Shown here piece by piece: positions 7,861 to 16,768 of a DNA stretch of 42,015 nucleotides. The first letter of the stretch is position 1, and each line of letters opens with the position of its first letter. The DNA comes from Deltaproteobacteria bacterium (GTDB taxonomy: Bacteria > Myxococcota_A > Polyangia > Nannocystales > Nannocystaceae), in contig JAHZJA010000434.1 in NCBI GenBank assembly GCA_022601155.1, positions 1 to 42,015 on the forward strand. Direction: 5' to 3'. Both the position numbers and the translations under genes were made by a program. Under the pieces are notes generated by a model. It was not told where the DNA came from. It searched no databases and saw nothing but the letters and a program-made list of their open reading frames with translations.

Positions 7861-8350
7861 GCATCGCGGCGGGCACCAGCATCGCCGCGTGGATCGTGCG
7901 TGGCTCGTTGCACCTGACCTGGCCCGAGGCCTTCGGGGTCGCCGGGTTCATGGCAGCGATCTTCGTGGGGGTCAGCTGGCTACCGGTCACGCGTGGGCGG
8001 ATCAACACCATCGCCCACATCGCGATCACCTTCCACCTGCTGGTGCTCTCGCGGATCTTCTTCCGCTCGCCCGATCTCGACACCGCCCGCGAGATGGTCT
8101 CCGGTCTCATCGCCCTGGACGGCTATGGAATCGGGCGAAGGGCTCGTGAGCCCCTGGGTCGGAGCGGCGCTGCTCTTTGGCCTCGTCTACCACTTCACCC
8201 CCAGCGCCCGGGTCCGCGAGCACGCGTGCCGTCTGTTCCGGAAGCTGCCCGGGTTCGTGGTCGCTCTGCTCTTCGTCGGGTTGGCCTGTGGGCTGATGCT
8301 CCTGATGCAGGGCAGCCGCGGGCGTTCATCTACTTCCAGTTCTGGAGGAT
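7851..8350 (+). pseudogene. MBOAT O-acyltransferase, C-terminal remnant (frameshifted)
   Basis: Two frames join to give the C-terminal part of a membrane-bound O-acyltransferase of the AlgI/DltB kind. Helices TIAHIAITFHLLVLSRIFFR and DLDTAREMVSGLI lie in one frame. After about 8130 the sequence continues in another as LVSPWVGAALLFGLVYHFTP and LPGFVVALLFVGLACGLMLL. It then returns to the first frame (about 8310) with PRAFIYFQFW, the usual end of the family. The 5' two thirds, with the catalytic His, are missing and an R-family core sits at the break. At least two frameshifts make it non-functional. Intact members acylate extracellular polysaccharides. Confidence 0.7.
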
Positions 8351-8503
8351 TCGGCCTCGCTTGCGTGCGCTGGCCGTTCGCCGAATGATCGGACCCGCTG
8401 CGTAACCCGCTGAGATCACTCGCGGATGAGCCAAATCGCCAGTACGAGGTCATGATTTCGTTGGCACTGCAAGACGGAGGCACCCTGACGACATGGAGGT
8501 GGC

Positions 8504-9625
8504 ATGGCCAGGCCAGAGGTATTGCTCGATGACTCTCGGACTCGAACGCTCTTGTCTTTGACGGCGCTGATGTTCCTTCTCGCGAATTGCGCTTGTCGCG
8601 CAGAAGCCGACGTTCCGTCGACGAGCGATCGCGACCAGGTCCCGGGTACTTCCGCGGCCGTGCCTCCGACGAGACCAACGACGCCGCCGCCCGAGAATGA
8701 GACGGACCAAGACATCGATGAACCGATTAGCCCTTTCGTCCGGCGAATCTTTCAGGATCACCGAGGACATCTCTGGCTCGGCACCAACGGCGATGGCGTG
8801 TTTCGATACGACGGGCACGCGCTGAAGAACTTCGATCCCAGGGATGGCTTCGGGGGCTTCGTGGTTCGAGGGATCGTCCAGGACGAGGGCCGCGCACTCT
8901 GGTTCGGTACGGAACGCGGCCTGACTCGATACGACGGCGAGTCCTTCGTGAACTACACGAGTAAGGACGGCTTGGTCGGTAACGACACCTGGAGCCTCCT
9001 CGTCGATAGCAAGGGGATACTATGGATCGGCACGCTGGCTGGCGTGAGCCGCTTCGACGGAGAGCAGTTCATCCCGTTCGAGCTCCCCGAGTCCCCCGTA
9101 GACCCGTCTCGAGGAATATCGACCGCAAAGGCCGCGCACAGCATCATGGAAGACAGCCAAGGGAGGCTGTGGTTTGGAACCAGCGGAGGAGCCTATGTCT
9201 ATGACGGCGGCTCCATCACGAACATCTCCAAGCGGGATGGTCTGTGCGGCAACACGGTGAACTCGATTCTCGAAAGCCGAGATGGGACGTTTTGGTTCGC
9301 CACACACCACAACGGGATCTGCCGACTTCACGGCGACGCCTTCTCGAACTTCACCTCGGAGCATGGGATCTCAGGAACGGAAGCCTGGGACATCTATGAA
9401 GACAAGTCAGGGAACATATGGTTCCCGATCGAGAACGACGGAGTCTATCGCTTCGATGGACGATCGCTGACCAACCTCGGTCCATCCGAGGGGCTCGCCA
9501 GCAACGCAATCCAAGCGACGTTCGAGGACGATGAGGGGCGACTATGGCTCGGAGGGTGGAAGGGCTTGTTTCGGTACGATGGCAGCTCTGTCGTTGCGGT
9601 GGGCCCAGACGGACCTTGGCGCTGA
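8504..9625 (+). CDS. Lipoprotein with two-component-regulator-type beta-propeller (Reg_prop)
   Basis: Encodes 373 residues. The N-terminus has a signal peptide with a lipobox around residues 24-28 (LMFLLANC). After a Pro/Thr-rich linker there are about seven repeats, each with the pattern D..G.(L/F)W(L/F)GT..G(V/L).R(Y/F)DG and then F....GL..N.(V/I). This is the Reg_prop propeller unit, usually the periplasmic sensor part of hybrid kinases. Here no transmembrane or kinase part follows, so it is a stand-alone, lipid-anchored propeller, probably for binding a ligand or protein. GGAGGT lies close (3 nt) to the ATG. Confidence 0.9.
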   Translation: MARPEVLLDDSRTRTLLSLTALMFLLANCACRAEADVPSTSDRDQVPGTSAAVPPTRPTTPPPENETDQDIDEPISPFVRRIFQDHRGHLWLGTNGDGVFRYDGHALKNFDPRDGFGGFVVRGIVQDEGRALWFGTERGLTRYDGESFVNYTSKDGLVGNDTWSLLVDSKGILWIGTLAGVSRFDGEQFIPFELPESPVDPSRGISTAKAAHSIMEDSQGRLWFGTSGGAYVYDGGSITNISKRDGLCGNTVNSILESRDGTFWFATHHNGICRLHGDAFSNFTSEHGISGTEAWDIYEDKSGNIWFPIENDGVYRFDGRSLTNLGPSEGLASNAIQATFEDDEGRLWLGGWKGLFRYDGSSVVAVGPDGPWR

Positions 9626-10233
9626 GCCTGAACGCCTCGGCGACTTGGTTGACCCGGCCCCTCGAGCGGCCCTCCCGTACGAATGATGGAGGCCACCGAG
9701 CACCGGCATGCCACAGGTGACCAGGGCCTTGGAAGTTGATGACTTTCATGCTGCCCCGCGCAGTGCTCCTCACGACTCTTTTGCCGTCGCTCCGCCCGAC
9801 AACGCCGAACGTTGTGACGGCCCGGCGAGTAACAACGGGCTCACGCCTCCATTCCCAGGGTTTCAAGAGGAGGTCCCGGGCGGTGGCGAGCTGGGCCTCG
9901 TCGCCCCCAACGCCCAACTGGACGTCTGTGGGCCGGTATTCGATGGCGAAGCCCTCTCCGGATCCGTCGCGATTGGCCCGGCGTCGAGGTTCCGAGTCTC
10001 GACCGACCACGAGAGCTTCGCGATCCAGGCGTGGTCGATGACGGCCTCGGCCCCCACCATCGTGGGAGGCATCGAAATCGATGACGTGCGGTTGGCCTCA
10101 TCCCTGCCCAACGGCTTCGAGCAGCAGCCGCGGGGTGCAGCTGCTGCTCGCTACGCAATGTCATGGCCCGCAGCAGCGTGGCGGCGCGATGCGTCGACGC
10201 TTGGAGCGTCGTGTCGAGGGCGCAGCGTCACTC
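9626..10233. other. Gene-free stretch of about 600 nt
   Basis: No gene that I can support. A plus-strand frame at 9708-10259 is open but has no recognisable domain, no ribosome binding site and runs through the short repeat at 10154. It may be decayed coding sequence. Confidence 0.4.
10154..10181 (+). repeat. Short interspersed motif, copy 2
   Basis: cgcaatgtcatggcccgcag cagcg is close to the copies at 3569 and 19028. Confidence 0.5.
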
Positions 10234-10926
10234 TCAGGAGTCAGCGTGAGATCGGCTGAGCATTCCGCCCGTGGTCCCCGTGGAGGAGGCGGCGCGGGAG
10301 ATCCAGGTCAGGCTCGTTCGCCGTGGCACGATGATCAGCAGGGCCAAGGTCATCAGCCCCATGACGACGTTGTGAATCGTCACCGCACGCTCGGGCATCA
10401 GGACTCCGAGCGCGATCCCGACGATCCCGAGCGCGCCGGGGATGCGGAGGATCCGATGAACGAACGCCGATGCGTAGAACGAGATCACGGTGAACGACAC
10501 CAGGTTCGACAGCGCCGATTCATGCGGGGGCTGATGAACGAGAAAGTCGACGACGGATTGGGTGGTGAACACCACCACGAGGGCCACCGCATATCCCGTG
10601 AGCCTCCGTCCGAACCGACTGCCCTGCCACATCGGCCGCATGCCAATCACGATCAGGGTGAACCCCAGAGCGCTGCCGAGCGAGACGAGGACGTGGGTGA
10701 GGCTGTCGTACACCCACCATCCCAGGATGAAGGCGAGGTTCGCGGCCCCAGGCCCGGACACGATCAACAAGACGACGGCGGTGAATGACCAGCGCCGTCG
10801 CCGAGCGTCTTCGGGGTCATCCAGATCGGGGTCGTGGGACGCGAGGAGGTCACGCAGCAGTGCCGCAACCTCCCCCATCGACAGCCACCGCGCCTCCGCT
10901 TCGACCCGGAGGCCGCGTCGAAGCAC
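10234..10926 (-). CDS. C-terminal membrane part of a nonsense-split Ser/Thr kinase
   Basis: This frame is the exact in-phase continuation of the kinase frame that stops at 10966. Between them only one TAA interrupts the sequence ...VLSGEL-stop-EPDRRDVPTELLDVLRRG. The first 40 residues (VLRRGLRVEAEARWLSMGEV) are the last helix region of a bacterial Ser/Thr kinase domain (subdomain XI with its Arg). The rest holds six hydrophobic helices (for example FTAVVLLIVSGPGAANLAF and LTGYAVALVVVFTTQSVVDF) and a short polar tail. If translated separately, an ATG/GTG near 10926 would be needed; no strong ribosome binding site is evident. I infer that it is the broken half of one gene. Confidence 0.65.
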   Translation of the reverse strand: MLRRGLRVEAEARWLSMGEVAALLRDLLASHDPDLDDPEDARRRRWSFTAVVLLIVSGPGAANLAFILGWWVYDSLTHVLVSLGSALGFTLIVIGMRPMWQGSRFGRRLTGYAVALVVVFTTQSVVDFLVHQPPHESALSNLVSFTVISFYASAFVHRILRIPGALGIVGIALGVLMPERAVTIHNVVMGLMTLALLIIVPRRTSLTWISRAASSTGTTGGMLSRSHADS

Positions 10927-10965
10927 GTCGAGCAGCTCGGTCGGAACGTCTCGACGGTCGGGCTC

Positions 10966-11751
10966 TTACAGCTCCCCCGACAGCACGGACGCCGCACGTG
11001 CCGTCACCGTCTGGCCGACGAACGGCGGCTTGTCGTAGAGCGCTTCGAAGAGCGCGACGCAGTACGAGAACTGATCTGAGGTCGCGCTCAGAGGGGCCCG
11101 ACGAAACTGCTCGGGCGACATGTAGCGAGGCGTGCCGGCGATCGCTCCCGTCCGGGTCAGCTGCATCTCGAGCAGCGCTTCGCTGCGCGGTGAGGGATCC
11201 TCGTCGGCACTCGCGTCGCTCCTGAGCGCACGGGCGAGCCCGAAGTCGATGATGCGGGGCCGGCCGATTCGGTCGACGAGGATATTGTCGGGCTTGAGGT
11301 CGCGGTGAACGATGCCGAGCTCGTGCATGGCCTGCAGGCCCTCCGCGACGGCGGCAAAGACCTGCACCACCGTGGTCCAGGGGCGTGGTCGCTCCGCAAG
11401 CCAGGCACCGAGCGTGCGCCCCTCGATGTACTCCATCGCGATGTAGACCTGCCCTTGATGTCGCCCGACGTCGTAGACGGCGACGAGGTTCGGGTGGGAG
11501 AGCTTGGCGATCGCCCGAGCCTCGCGCAGCAGTCGGGTCTGCGCCGTGGCCGAGCTGAGGGCGTGGTCGTGGAGGACCTTGACCGCGACCCGACGGTCGA
11601 GCTCGCTGTCGTGGGCCTCGAACACCTGCCCCATGCCGCCGGCGCCCAGTCGACGAACGACCGAGAATCGGCCGATCTCCTTGCCGAGATCGTCCACCTT
11701 CGGTCCCACCTGCGCCTTGCTGTCGTCGGCAAGCGTGGTCCGGTGCACCAT
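10966..11751 (-). CDS. Ser/Thr protein kinase, truncated by an in-frame TAA
   Basis: Encodes 261 residues of a Hanks-type (PknB-like) kinase. The Gly-rich loop is at about 35-42 (LGAGGMGQVF), the ATP-binding Lys in VAVKVL at 58, the catalytic HRDLKPDN at 149-156, DFG at 169-171, and GTPRYMSPEQ with the Asp of ATSDQFSYCVALFEALYDKP after it. The stop falls just before subdomain XI, whose residues continue in phase downstream. It may still fold in part, but the ending is abnormal. Myxobacterial kinases of this build normally have a C-terminal membrane or TPR region, which here lies beyond the stop. The start at 11751 follows no obvious Shine-Dalgarno. Confidence 0.85.
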   Translation of the reverse strand: MVHRTTLADDSKAQVGPKVDDLGKEIGRFSVVRRLGAGGMGQVFEAHDSELDRRVAVKVLHDHALSSATAQTRLLREARAIAKLSHPNLVAVYDVGRHQGQVYIAMEYIEGRTLGAWLAERPRPWTTVVQVFAAVAEGLQAMHELGIVHRDLKPDNILVDRIGRPRIIDFGLARALRSDASADEDPSPRSEALLEMQLTRTGAIAGTPRYMSPEQFRRAPLSATSDQFSYCVALFEALYDKPPFVGQTVTARAASVLSGEL

Positions 11752-11841
11752 CCCACCGTACTATCGCGGACGTTGTGCGCCAACCACGGCGTCGAGCGCC
11801 GGGTCAGGCTCTCCCAGGGCAGGCCGCACGCGGGTGGCTGC

Positions 11842-12045
11842 TCAGGACGGACAGCCCGCATCCGCATAGTTGCCCTCAAAGCCGATCGCATACTCGGCCG
11901 CGATCGTGCCGTCCACACCCACCGCCCCATCCTTGCGGGTGCGTCGGAGCGCTTCCGGCAACAGGTCGATGTCGATTGTGATGAGCCACCGTCGTGAACG
12001 CCAGCTCGGGGTTCGTTTCGCCAGTTTCTCGATTCCGCGGAGAGT
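11842..12045 (-). pseudogene. Group II intron-type reverse transcriptase, N-terminal remnant
   Basis: On the minus strand three frames combine to RIEKLAKR, then PELAFTTVAHH, then IDIDLLPEALRRTRKDGAVG followed by VDGTIAAEYAIGFEGN and a stop. This is the N-terminal segment of group II intron reverse transcriptases, where R(T)RKDGA.GVDG precedes the palm domain. One extra A in cacaatcgac and another shift break the frame, and everything after about residue 65 is missing. A dead remnant of a retroelement lying between the kinase and the phospholipase gene. Confidence 0.55.
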
Positions 12046-12110
12046 GTGTTGCCGAAACCTTCCCGTCGGCTCGTGGCCTGCATTGCAGGGGTCCTAATTG
12101 CCTACGTTCG

Positions 12111-14378
12111 TCACCGGGTGGACGACCGAGGGGCGATCGACGAACCCGCCAACGCGGCGGGATCCGGGGCCGTCCACTCGGCGAGAGACCCGTGCCCCGC
12201 CGCGGCCCCCTGATCGACGACCTCCATGAACCGCCCGGTGTCGCCAGGGCCGAGCTCCTTGACGTCGGGACGAATGAGCAAGTCGGCCTGCCCCATCGCG
12301 CGCTCGGTCTGCGCGTCTGCTCCCAGGTTCATCGCGCTGCAGATGAGCAAAGCCAGGTTCGGCACGGCCAAGGGCTTGCGCCACGGCAGCAGCTTGCTCC
12401 ACAGGACCTGCCATGGAGAGGGCATGCCGGGACCGTCGTAGCTCAGGTCCATGCGACCTCCCACGTCCACGGCGATCACCGTCCCGCCGAAGATGCTGCG
12501 CGCGACGTCGGCGGGGACGTTGTTGAGCACGCCTCCGTCGACCAGCAGCTCGCCGTCGCTGGCGACCGGGGGAGCGAATCCGGGGACCGCCGAGCTGGCG
12601 AGCGTGGCCTCGACGATCGACCCGCGCTGGTGGATCCGCTGTGTGCGTCGGGTGAGGCTCGCCGAGGTGCACACGAAGGGGCGCCAGGTGTCCGCGATGT
12701 CGTCGTCGCCAAACACCGAGGTGCTCAGCTGTCGGAGGATCGCGCTGGACAACAAGGAGATGAGGGGCAGCGTCGGCCGGGCCAGCTTGGCGCCAGCGAC
12801 CTTCGACCGGCCGAACTCGACCAGCTCGTCCACCGTTCGCTCCTGCGCCAACGCGCCTCCGACGAACGCACCGACGCTGACGCCGACGATGGCGTCCACG
12901 GGTACACGGGCCGCCTCGAGTGCCCGGAAGACTCCCAGGTGCGCCATGCCTCGTGCTCCGCCCCCTCCGAGCACCACGGTCACACCGCGTCCGACCAACA
13001 GACGGGCCAGGCGCGACATGTGCGACGCGTCTCCCAGGCGGATGTTGACGTGCTGCGAGACCTCACGCGGATCGAGCCACGCGCGGGTTCCCTTGGGCAC
13101 TGCGGTCTTGGGGGGGTGGGCCAATACGAGGGTGTGACGGCCGGTGATCTCGTCGGCCATCACCCGCTCGAGCTCGGATGGCCGAGGGCCCGCGTCGGCG
13201 TGTCCGAGGACCACCAGATGGTTCGCCCAGTCCGCCGCGAAGCGGGCCCAGCCGTCGTCGCGCGGGTCGACAGCCAGGATCACGACCTCGTGGGCCTCGG
13301 CCTTGGCCTCGAGCCACAGTTGCATGCGCAACCAGCTCGGATGCTGCGGGCCGAAATCCTCGGTCGGGCTCCCCGACAGCCCAAGCTCGGTCAGGCTCCG
13401 GACCGTACAGACCTCGCTCGGCCCGAGCACGGCGAGGGCGTCGCCGAGCTGGCGGCAGAACGTGGCCACGTCGAGCTGGGGAGCGGCGCCCAGGACCGCG
13501 ATCCTCGTGTGGGCCACCGGGCGATGTCTCGAGCGGCGGTCGAGGTTGTCGATGGCCAGCGACGCGATCCCGGCGACGAGGCCGTGGGGGCACCGCTCGA
13601 GCAGTTCGAAGAAGTCGTCGCGGTCCAGCGCCAGCAGCTCGCTGCTGTCCAGGGCCGTCACCGACGCGGCGCGGGGACGCCTCGTGACGAGGGCGAGCGC
13701 GCCGAGTGCATCGCCTGGGCCCAGCTCGTTGATGAGCATCTCGCCCCGGTGAACCTTCAGGGCGCCGGTTCGGACCAGGTACCAGCGGTCGCCCGCATCC
13801 CCGGCCTCGAACAGGGGCTGTCCGCGGCCGAGGCGGAGCGGGTGAAGGCGCGCGACGAACTCTTCGACGAGCTCGTCGGGGAGGGGCCCGAGGGCCTCGC
13901 GCATCGCCCGACACGCTTGCTGGTGGCGCAGGCGCTCGCGGGACAGCTCGGCCATCGCGTCGAGCAATGCCGGGTACGCGCGCACGAGCACCTCGAAATC
14001 CTCCTGACCCAGGCGCTCGACGGTCACCCTTCCCCGAGCTCGGACCGTCGCGCTCCGCTGGCCGCCCACGAGCGCGTGGACCTCACCGAGCAGCGCCGGA
14101 GCGCGCACTGACGACACAAAGCGCTCGCCGTCGGGACCGCGCATGTAGACGGCAACTTCGCCACGGGTCAAGACGTAGAGCCCGTCGCCCTGCTCTCCTT
14201 GCTCGACGAGGACCGTGTTGGCCTCGAGGACCCGCTCGCTCAGCCTTCCCGCAATGTCCGTCAGGGCCTCTGTCGACAGCTGGTCGAGCCCGGGGATGCA
14301 CGAGAGCAATCGGGGCGTCGCGCCGGCGATCGTAGGGGCTCGCGTCGGCGAGCGCGGGGCTCCGTCGTAGGGGCTCAT
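12111..14378 (-). CDS. Cyclic-nucleotide-binding / patatin-like phospholipase (NTE family)
   Basis: Encodes 755 residues. Two cNMP-binding folds come first (about 25-150 and 165-270; for example VLVEQGEQGDGLYVLTRGEV and LFEAGDAGDRWYLVRTGALK). A middle region of about 180 residues follows, with an alpha/beta look. The C-terminal domain (about 465-650) is a patatin serine hydrolase with the oxyanion loop GGGGARG (471-477), nucleophile motif GVSVG (Ser501) and the catalytic Asp in DGG (614-616). This order is that of neuropathy target esterase and bacterial homologues, which hydrolyse phospho- or lysophospholipids at membranes. The cNMP domains suggest control by a nucleotide, but their ligand residues are not certain. 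All catalytic motifs are intact. Confidence 0.93.
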   Translation of the reverse strand: MSPYDGAPRSPTRAPTIAGATPRLLSCIPGLDQLSTEALTDIAGRLSERVLEANTVLVEQGEQGDGLYVLTRGEVAVYMRGPDGERFVSSVRAPALLGEVHALVGGQRSATVRARGRVTVERLGQEDFEVLVRAYPALLDAMAELSRERLRHQQACRAMREALGPLPDELVEEFVARLHPLRLGRGQPLFEAGDAGDRWYLVRTGALKVHRGEMLINELGPGDALGALALVTRRPRAASVTALDSSELLALDRDDFFELLERCPHGLVAGIASLAIDNLDRRSRHRPVAHTRIAVLGAAPQLDVATFCRQLGDALAVLGPSEVCTVRSLTELGLSGSPTEDFGPQHPSWLRMQLWLEAKAEAHEVVILAVDPRDDGWARFAADWANHLVVLGHADAGPRPSELERVMADEITGRHTLVLAHPPKTAVPKGTRAWLDPREVSQHVNIRLGDASHMSRLARLLVGRGVTVVLGGGGARGMAHLGVFRALEAARVPVDAIVGVSVGAFVGGALAQERTVDELVEFGRSKVAGAKLARPTLPLISLLSSAILRQLSTSVFGDDDIADTWRPFVCTSASLTRRTQRIHQRGSIVEATLASSAVPGFAPPVASDGELLVDGGVLNNVPADVARSIFGGTVIAVDVGGRMDLSYDGPGMPSPWQVLWSKLLPWRKPLAVPNLALLICSAMNLGADAQTERAMGQADLLIRPDVKELGPGDTGRFMEVVDQGAAAGHGSLAEWTAPDPAALAGSSIAPRSSTR

Positions 14379-14699
14379 GGACGACTCCTGGGGGGCGGCA
14401 CCGAGCCGTGGAGTGGATCGACAGGGTGCGCAGCCGCGGTCACCGCAGATCGAGTCGGTGGGTCACACACTCGGTGGAGGCAGTGCCGACGTCGCCCAGA
14501 GTTATTCACTCGGTCGTTCGAATCGTCGTGTAGGGGTGTTCATGAGCGGGCGGGGCGGAAAGAATACGCATGGATATCAACATGACGGGATCGCCTCTGA
14601 GTGGCGGTGTCAAGCGCACCAAAGTGGGCGGCCCTGCCGATTGATGGTCTCGGGATCCGGCTGAATAGAAAGGTCGCCGGTCGGCACTTCTCGGGAGGA
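14379..14699. other. Divergent intergenic region
   Basis: About 320 nt between the phospholipase and the PRTase-HAD gene, presumably holding both promoters. No motif stands out. A GTG at 14601 could extend the downstream gene by 33 codons. Confidence 0.4.
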
Positions 14700-15995
14700 A
14701 TGAACGTCATCGACGCCATCACCACGGCCACCTCCTCACCGTCGGCCTCCACCACCGTGCTGTCGATCGGCAACCTCGGTGTCACTCCCGAGGCGCAGCA
14801 CCTCGCCAAGCTCCGCCAGGCGAGCCTGCCCGATGAAGAGGTCGCCGCGAGCGTCACCGCCCTCGCTCGCCCCTTGATCGAGTCGTTGCCCCATGCCTAC
14901 GACGTCGTCCTCGTCGTGCTCCGGGGGGGCGGCCTGTTGACCCCCGCGCTGGAGCAGGCCGGCCACGCCGTCTCGGGCGTCCTCCCCTACGCCCTCGTGC
15001 TGCCCACGCTCGTCAATCCCGCCCCGCGCGTGCTCGTGTGCGACACGATGGCCGAGACCGGCAAGACTCTGGTCGACATTACCCAGCTCATTGCCGCCAC
15101 GTACCCGGATGCCGAGGTCGAGCTGCTGACCGTGTTCTCGACCGACGCCGCGCTCGAGCGCTTGCGCCCGAGCGTCGCGGCGTTCCACAACGCTCACCGT
15201 ATCGCGCCCGACGCCTTCTACCAGGTGGCGATGGACCTGCCCTACGACTTCGGCGATGTCGCGGAGAACGTCGGACTCAGCGGTGCCCGACTCGCTCGTC
15301 CGCCCCGCCCGATCGCGGGTGTGATCTTCGACTTCGACGACACCCTCATCGATAGCGGGTCGCTGTACTTCGAGGTCGACAGCATGGTGCTCGCCGAGCG
15401 CGGAGTGACGCTCACCCACGAACTCAACGCCGAGTTCATGGGGCACAGCCCTCGCGCCTTCTGGGAGCACCTGATCCGCGAGTTCGAGCTGTCCGAGACG
15501 GCCGATGCCCTGCTGGCGGAGACTCGTGCCCGCTACCTCCCTGTCGCCCGCGCCAAGCTCGAGCTGCTCCCGCACATGCTCGACTGCATCCGGTGGTTTG
15601 GCGAGCGCGGCTACCCGATGGCGGTGGCCTCTGGGAGCTCCCGGGACGTGCTCGAGTCGTTGCTGTCGCACTTCGGCATCCGAGACTCGTTCGAGGTGGT
15701 GCTCTCCTCCGAACAGGTCGCCCATCACAAGCCGGCGCCGGATGTGTTCCTCGAGGCCGCCGCGCGCATGGGCCTGGATCCGGCCGAGCTGCTCGTGTTC
15801 GAGGACTCGGCCGCGGGGGTGCTCGCGGCTCGCCGTGCGCGCATGCGCTGTGTGGCGATCCCGTCGAGCGCCGACGCGGTACGGCCGAGCCACCACATGG
15901 CCGATCTGTTGTTCGAGTCCGGGCGCGCGGGCTTCGACCTCGATCTGGTCATCGACCGGCTCTTGCCCGACGAGGAGCTGCAAGCCTGTGGATGA
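14700..15995 (+). CDS. Phosphoribosyltransferase-HAD hydrolase fusion
   Basis: Encodes 431 residues with two enzyme domains. Residues about 15-200 look like a type I phosphoribosyltransferase of the uracil type: LAKLRQ near 35-40, VVLRGGGLLTPALEQ at 73-85, and the PRPP loop VLVCDTMAETGKTLVD at 111-126. Residues about 205-425 are a HAD phosphatase of the beta-phosphoglucomutase/NagD-like subgroup: FDFDDTLID (nucleophile Asp211, Asp213), AVASGSSRD (Ser311), HHKPAPDVF (Lys344) and VFEDSAAG. All four HAD motifs are present. A likely role is making and dephosphorylating a nucleotide-like compound, by inference. The next gene overlaps its end. GGGAGGA touches the ATG, so the true start could be a few codons away. 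Confidence 0.85.
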   Translation: MNVIDAITTATSSPSASTTVLSIGNLGVTPEAQHLAKLRQASLPDEEVAASVTALARPLIESLPHAYDVVLVVLRGGGLLTPALEQAGHAVSGVLPYALVLPTLVNPAPRVLVCDTMAETGKTLVDITQLIAATYPDAEVELLTVFSTDAALERLRPSVAAFHNAHRIAPDAFYQVAMDLPYDFGDVAENVGLSGARLARPPRPIAGVIFDFDDTLIDSGSLYFEVDSMVLAERGVTLTHELNAEFMGHSPRAFWEHLIREFELSETADALLAETRARYLPVARAKLELLPHMLDCIRWFGERGYPMAVASGSSRDVLESLLSHFGIRDSFEVVLSSEQVAHHKPAPDVFLEAAARMGLDPAELLVFEDSAAGVLAARRARMRCVAIPSSADAVRPSHHMADLLFESGRAGFDLDLVIDRLLPDEELQACG

Positions 15996-16692
15996 GCGCA
16001 TCCTGTTCCTGGCGATCTTGACTCCGACCTGGGCGCTGTTGTTCGGCGCTGCATTACTGGTGCAGTGGCGGCGCCACGGCACCCTGGAGCACTGGGCATC
16101 GCCTACCGTCGCGGTGTTGCTCGGTCACGCGCTGATCTGCTCGAGCCTGTGTGTCGTCTACTACGCTCAGACGGGTCTCTCGCTCGACCACATTGGGCGC
16201 GCCAACAGCAGCTTCGCCAACTTCCTGGTCGCCAACACGTTGTGCTGCATGATGGTCGACCTCGTGTTCGCCGCGGCGCTCAGAACCCGGCACAAGCAGA
16301 CCTACGCTCACCATGTCCTCACGAGCCTCGGCGCTTTGGCCGTCCTTTATCACAACCTCTCGGGGTGGGAGTTCCTCCTCGCCGTCAGCACGGCCGAGCT
16401 GACGTTTTGCTTCTATCTACGACGCCTGCTTCGGATGCTCGACTACGACAACGAGCGCGTGCTCGGCATCGTCGCTCAGGGACAGACGATCGGGACGATA
16501 CTCGTGCGTGGTGTCATCCATCCGCTGCTGGCCGTTGCGGTCGTCTCGTCCGAGCAGGTGATGCTGGCGGAGAAGGTACTCACGGTGATGTTCTTCGCGC
16601 TGGGGGCTTTTTGGGTGTTCACCCTGGTCCGCGGTCGCATCGCCCGTGCTCGCAGGATCTCGACGTCGAGTCAGCCGGCCGCAGCGTGTTGA
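15988..16692 (+). CDS. TLC-domain-like polytopic membrane protein
   Basis: The GTG at 15988 overlaps the last 8 nt of the PRTase-HAD gene, with GAGGAG 11 nt upstream, so the two are translationally coupled; 234 residues. Six to seven hydrophobic helices are visible (for example LFLAILTPTWALLFGAALLV and SLCVVYYAQTGLSLDH). The middle has an HH pair (residues 108-109) followed by AVSTAELTFCFYLRRLL (132-148), the layout of TLC (TRAM-LAG1-CLN8) domains of the TLCD/TMEM56 kind, which read HH...E(L/V)STPF.N.R. In eukaryotes such proteins act in ceramide or membrane-lipid metabolism. The assignment rests on pattern only. Function here is unknown. Confidence 0.75.
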   Translation: MDERILFLAILTPTWALLFGAALLVQWRRHGTLEHWASPTVAVLLGHALICSSLCVVYYAQTGLSLDHIGRANSSFANFLVANTLCCMMVDLVFAAALRTRHKQTYAHHVLTSLGALAVLYHNLSGWEFLLAVSTAELTFCFYLRRLLRMLDYDNERVLGIVAQGQTIGTILVRGVIHPLLAVAVVSSEQVMLAEKVLTVMFFALGAFWVFTLVRGRIARARRISTSSQPAAAC

Positions 16693-16768
16693 TGCACCCG
16701 CGGGGTCACTCGCCCTGCGGTGCCCGCCCCGCCTACCACTCCCGCATCCTCGCGCTCGCCGGTGTCTG

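Noticed and set aside
11994-14111. A 705-codon plus-strand open frame opposite the patatin phospholipase
   Set aside because: The opposite strand carries all catalytic motifs of a known family; the plus-strand product is of low complexity and has no recognisable domain.
14736-16082. A 448-codon minus-strand open frame opposite the PRTase-HAD gene
   Set aside because: Shadow of a gene with clear enzyme motifs; composition unlike a protein of this genome.
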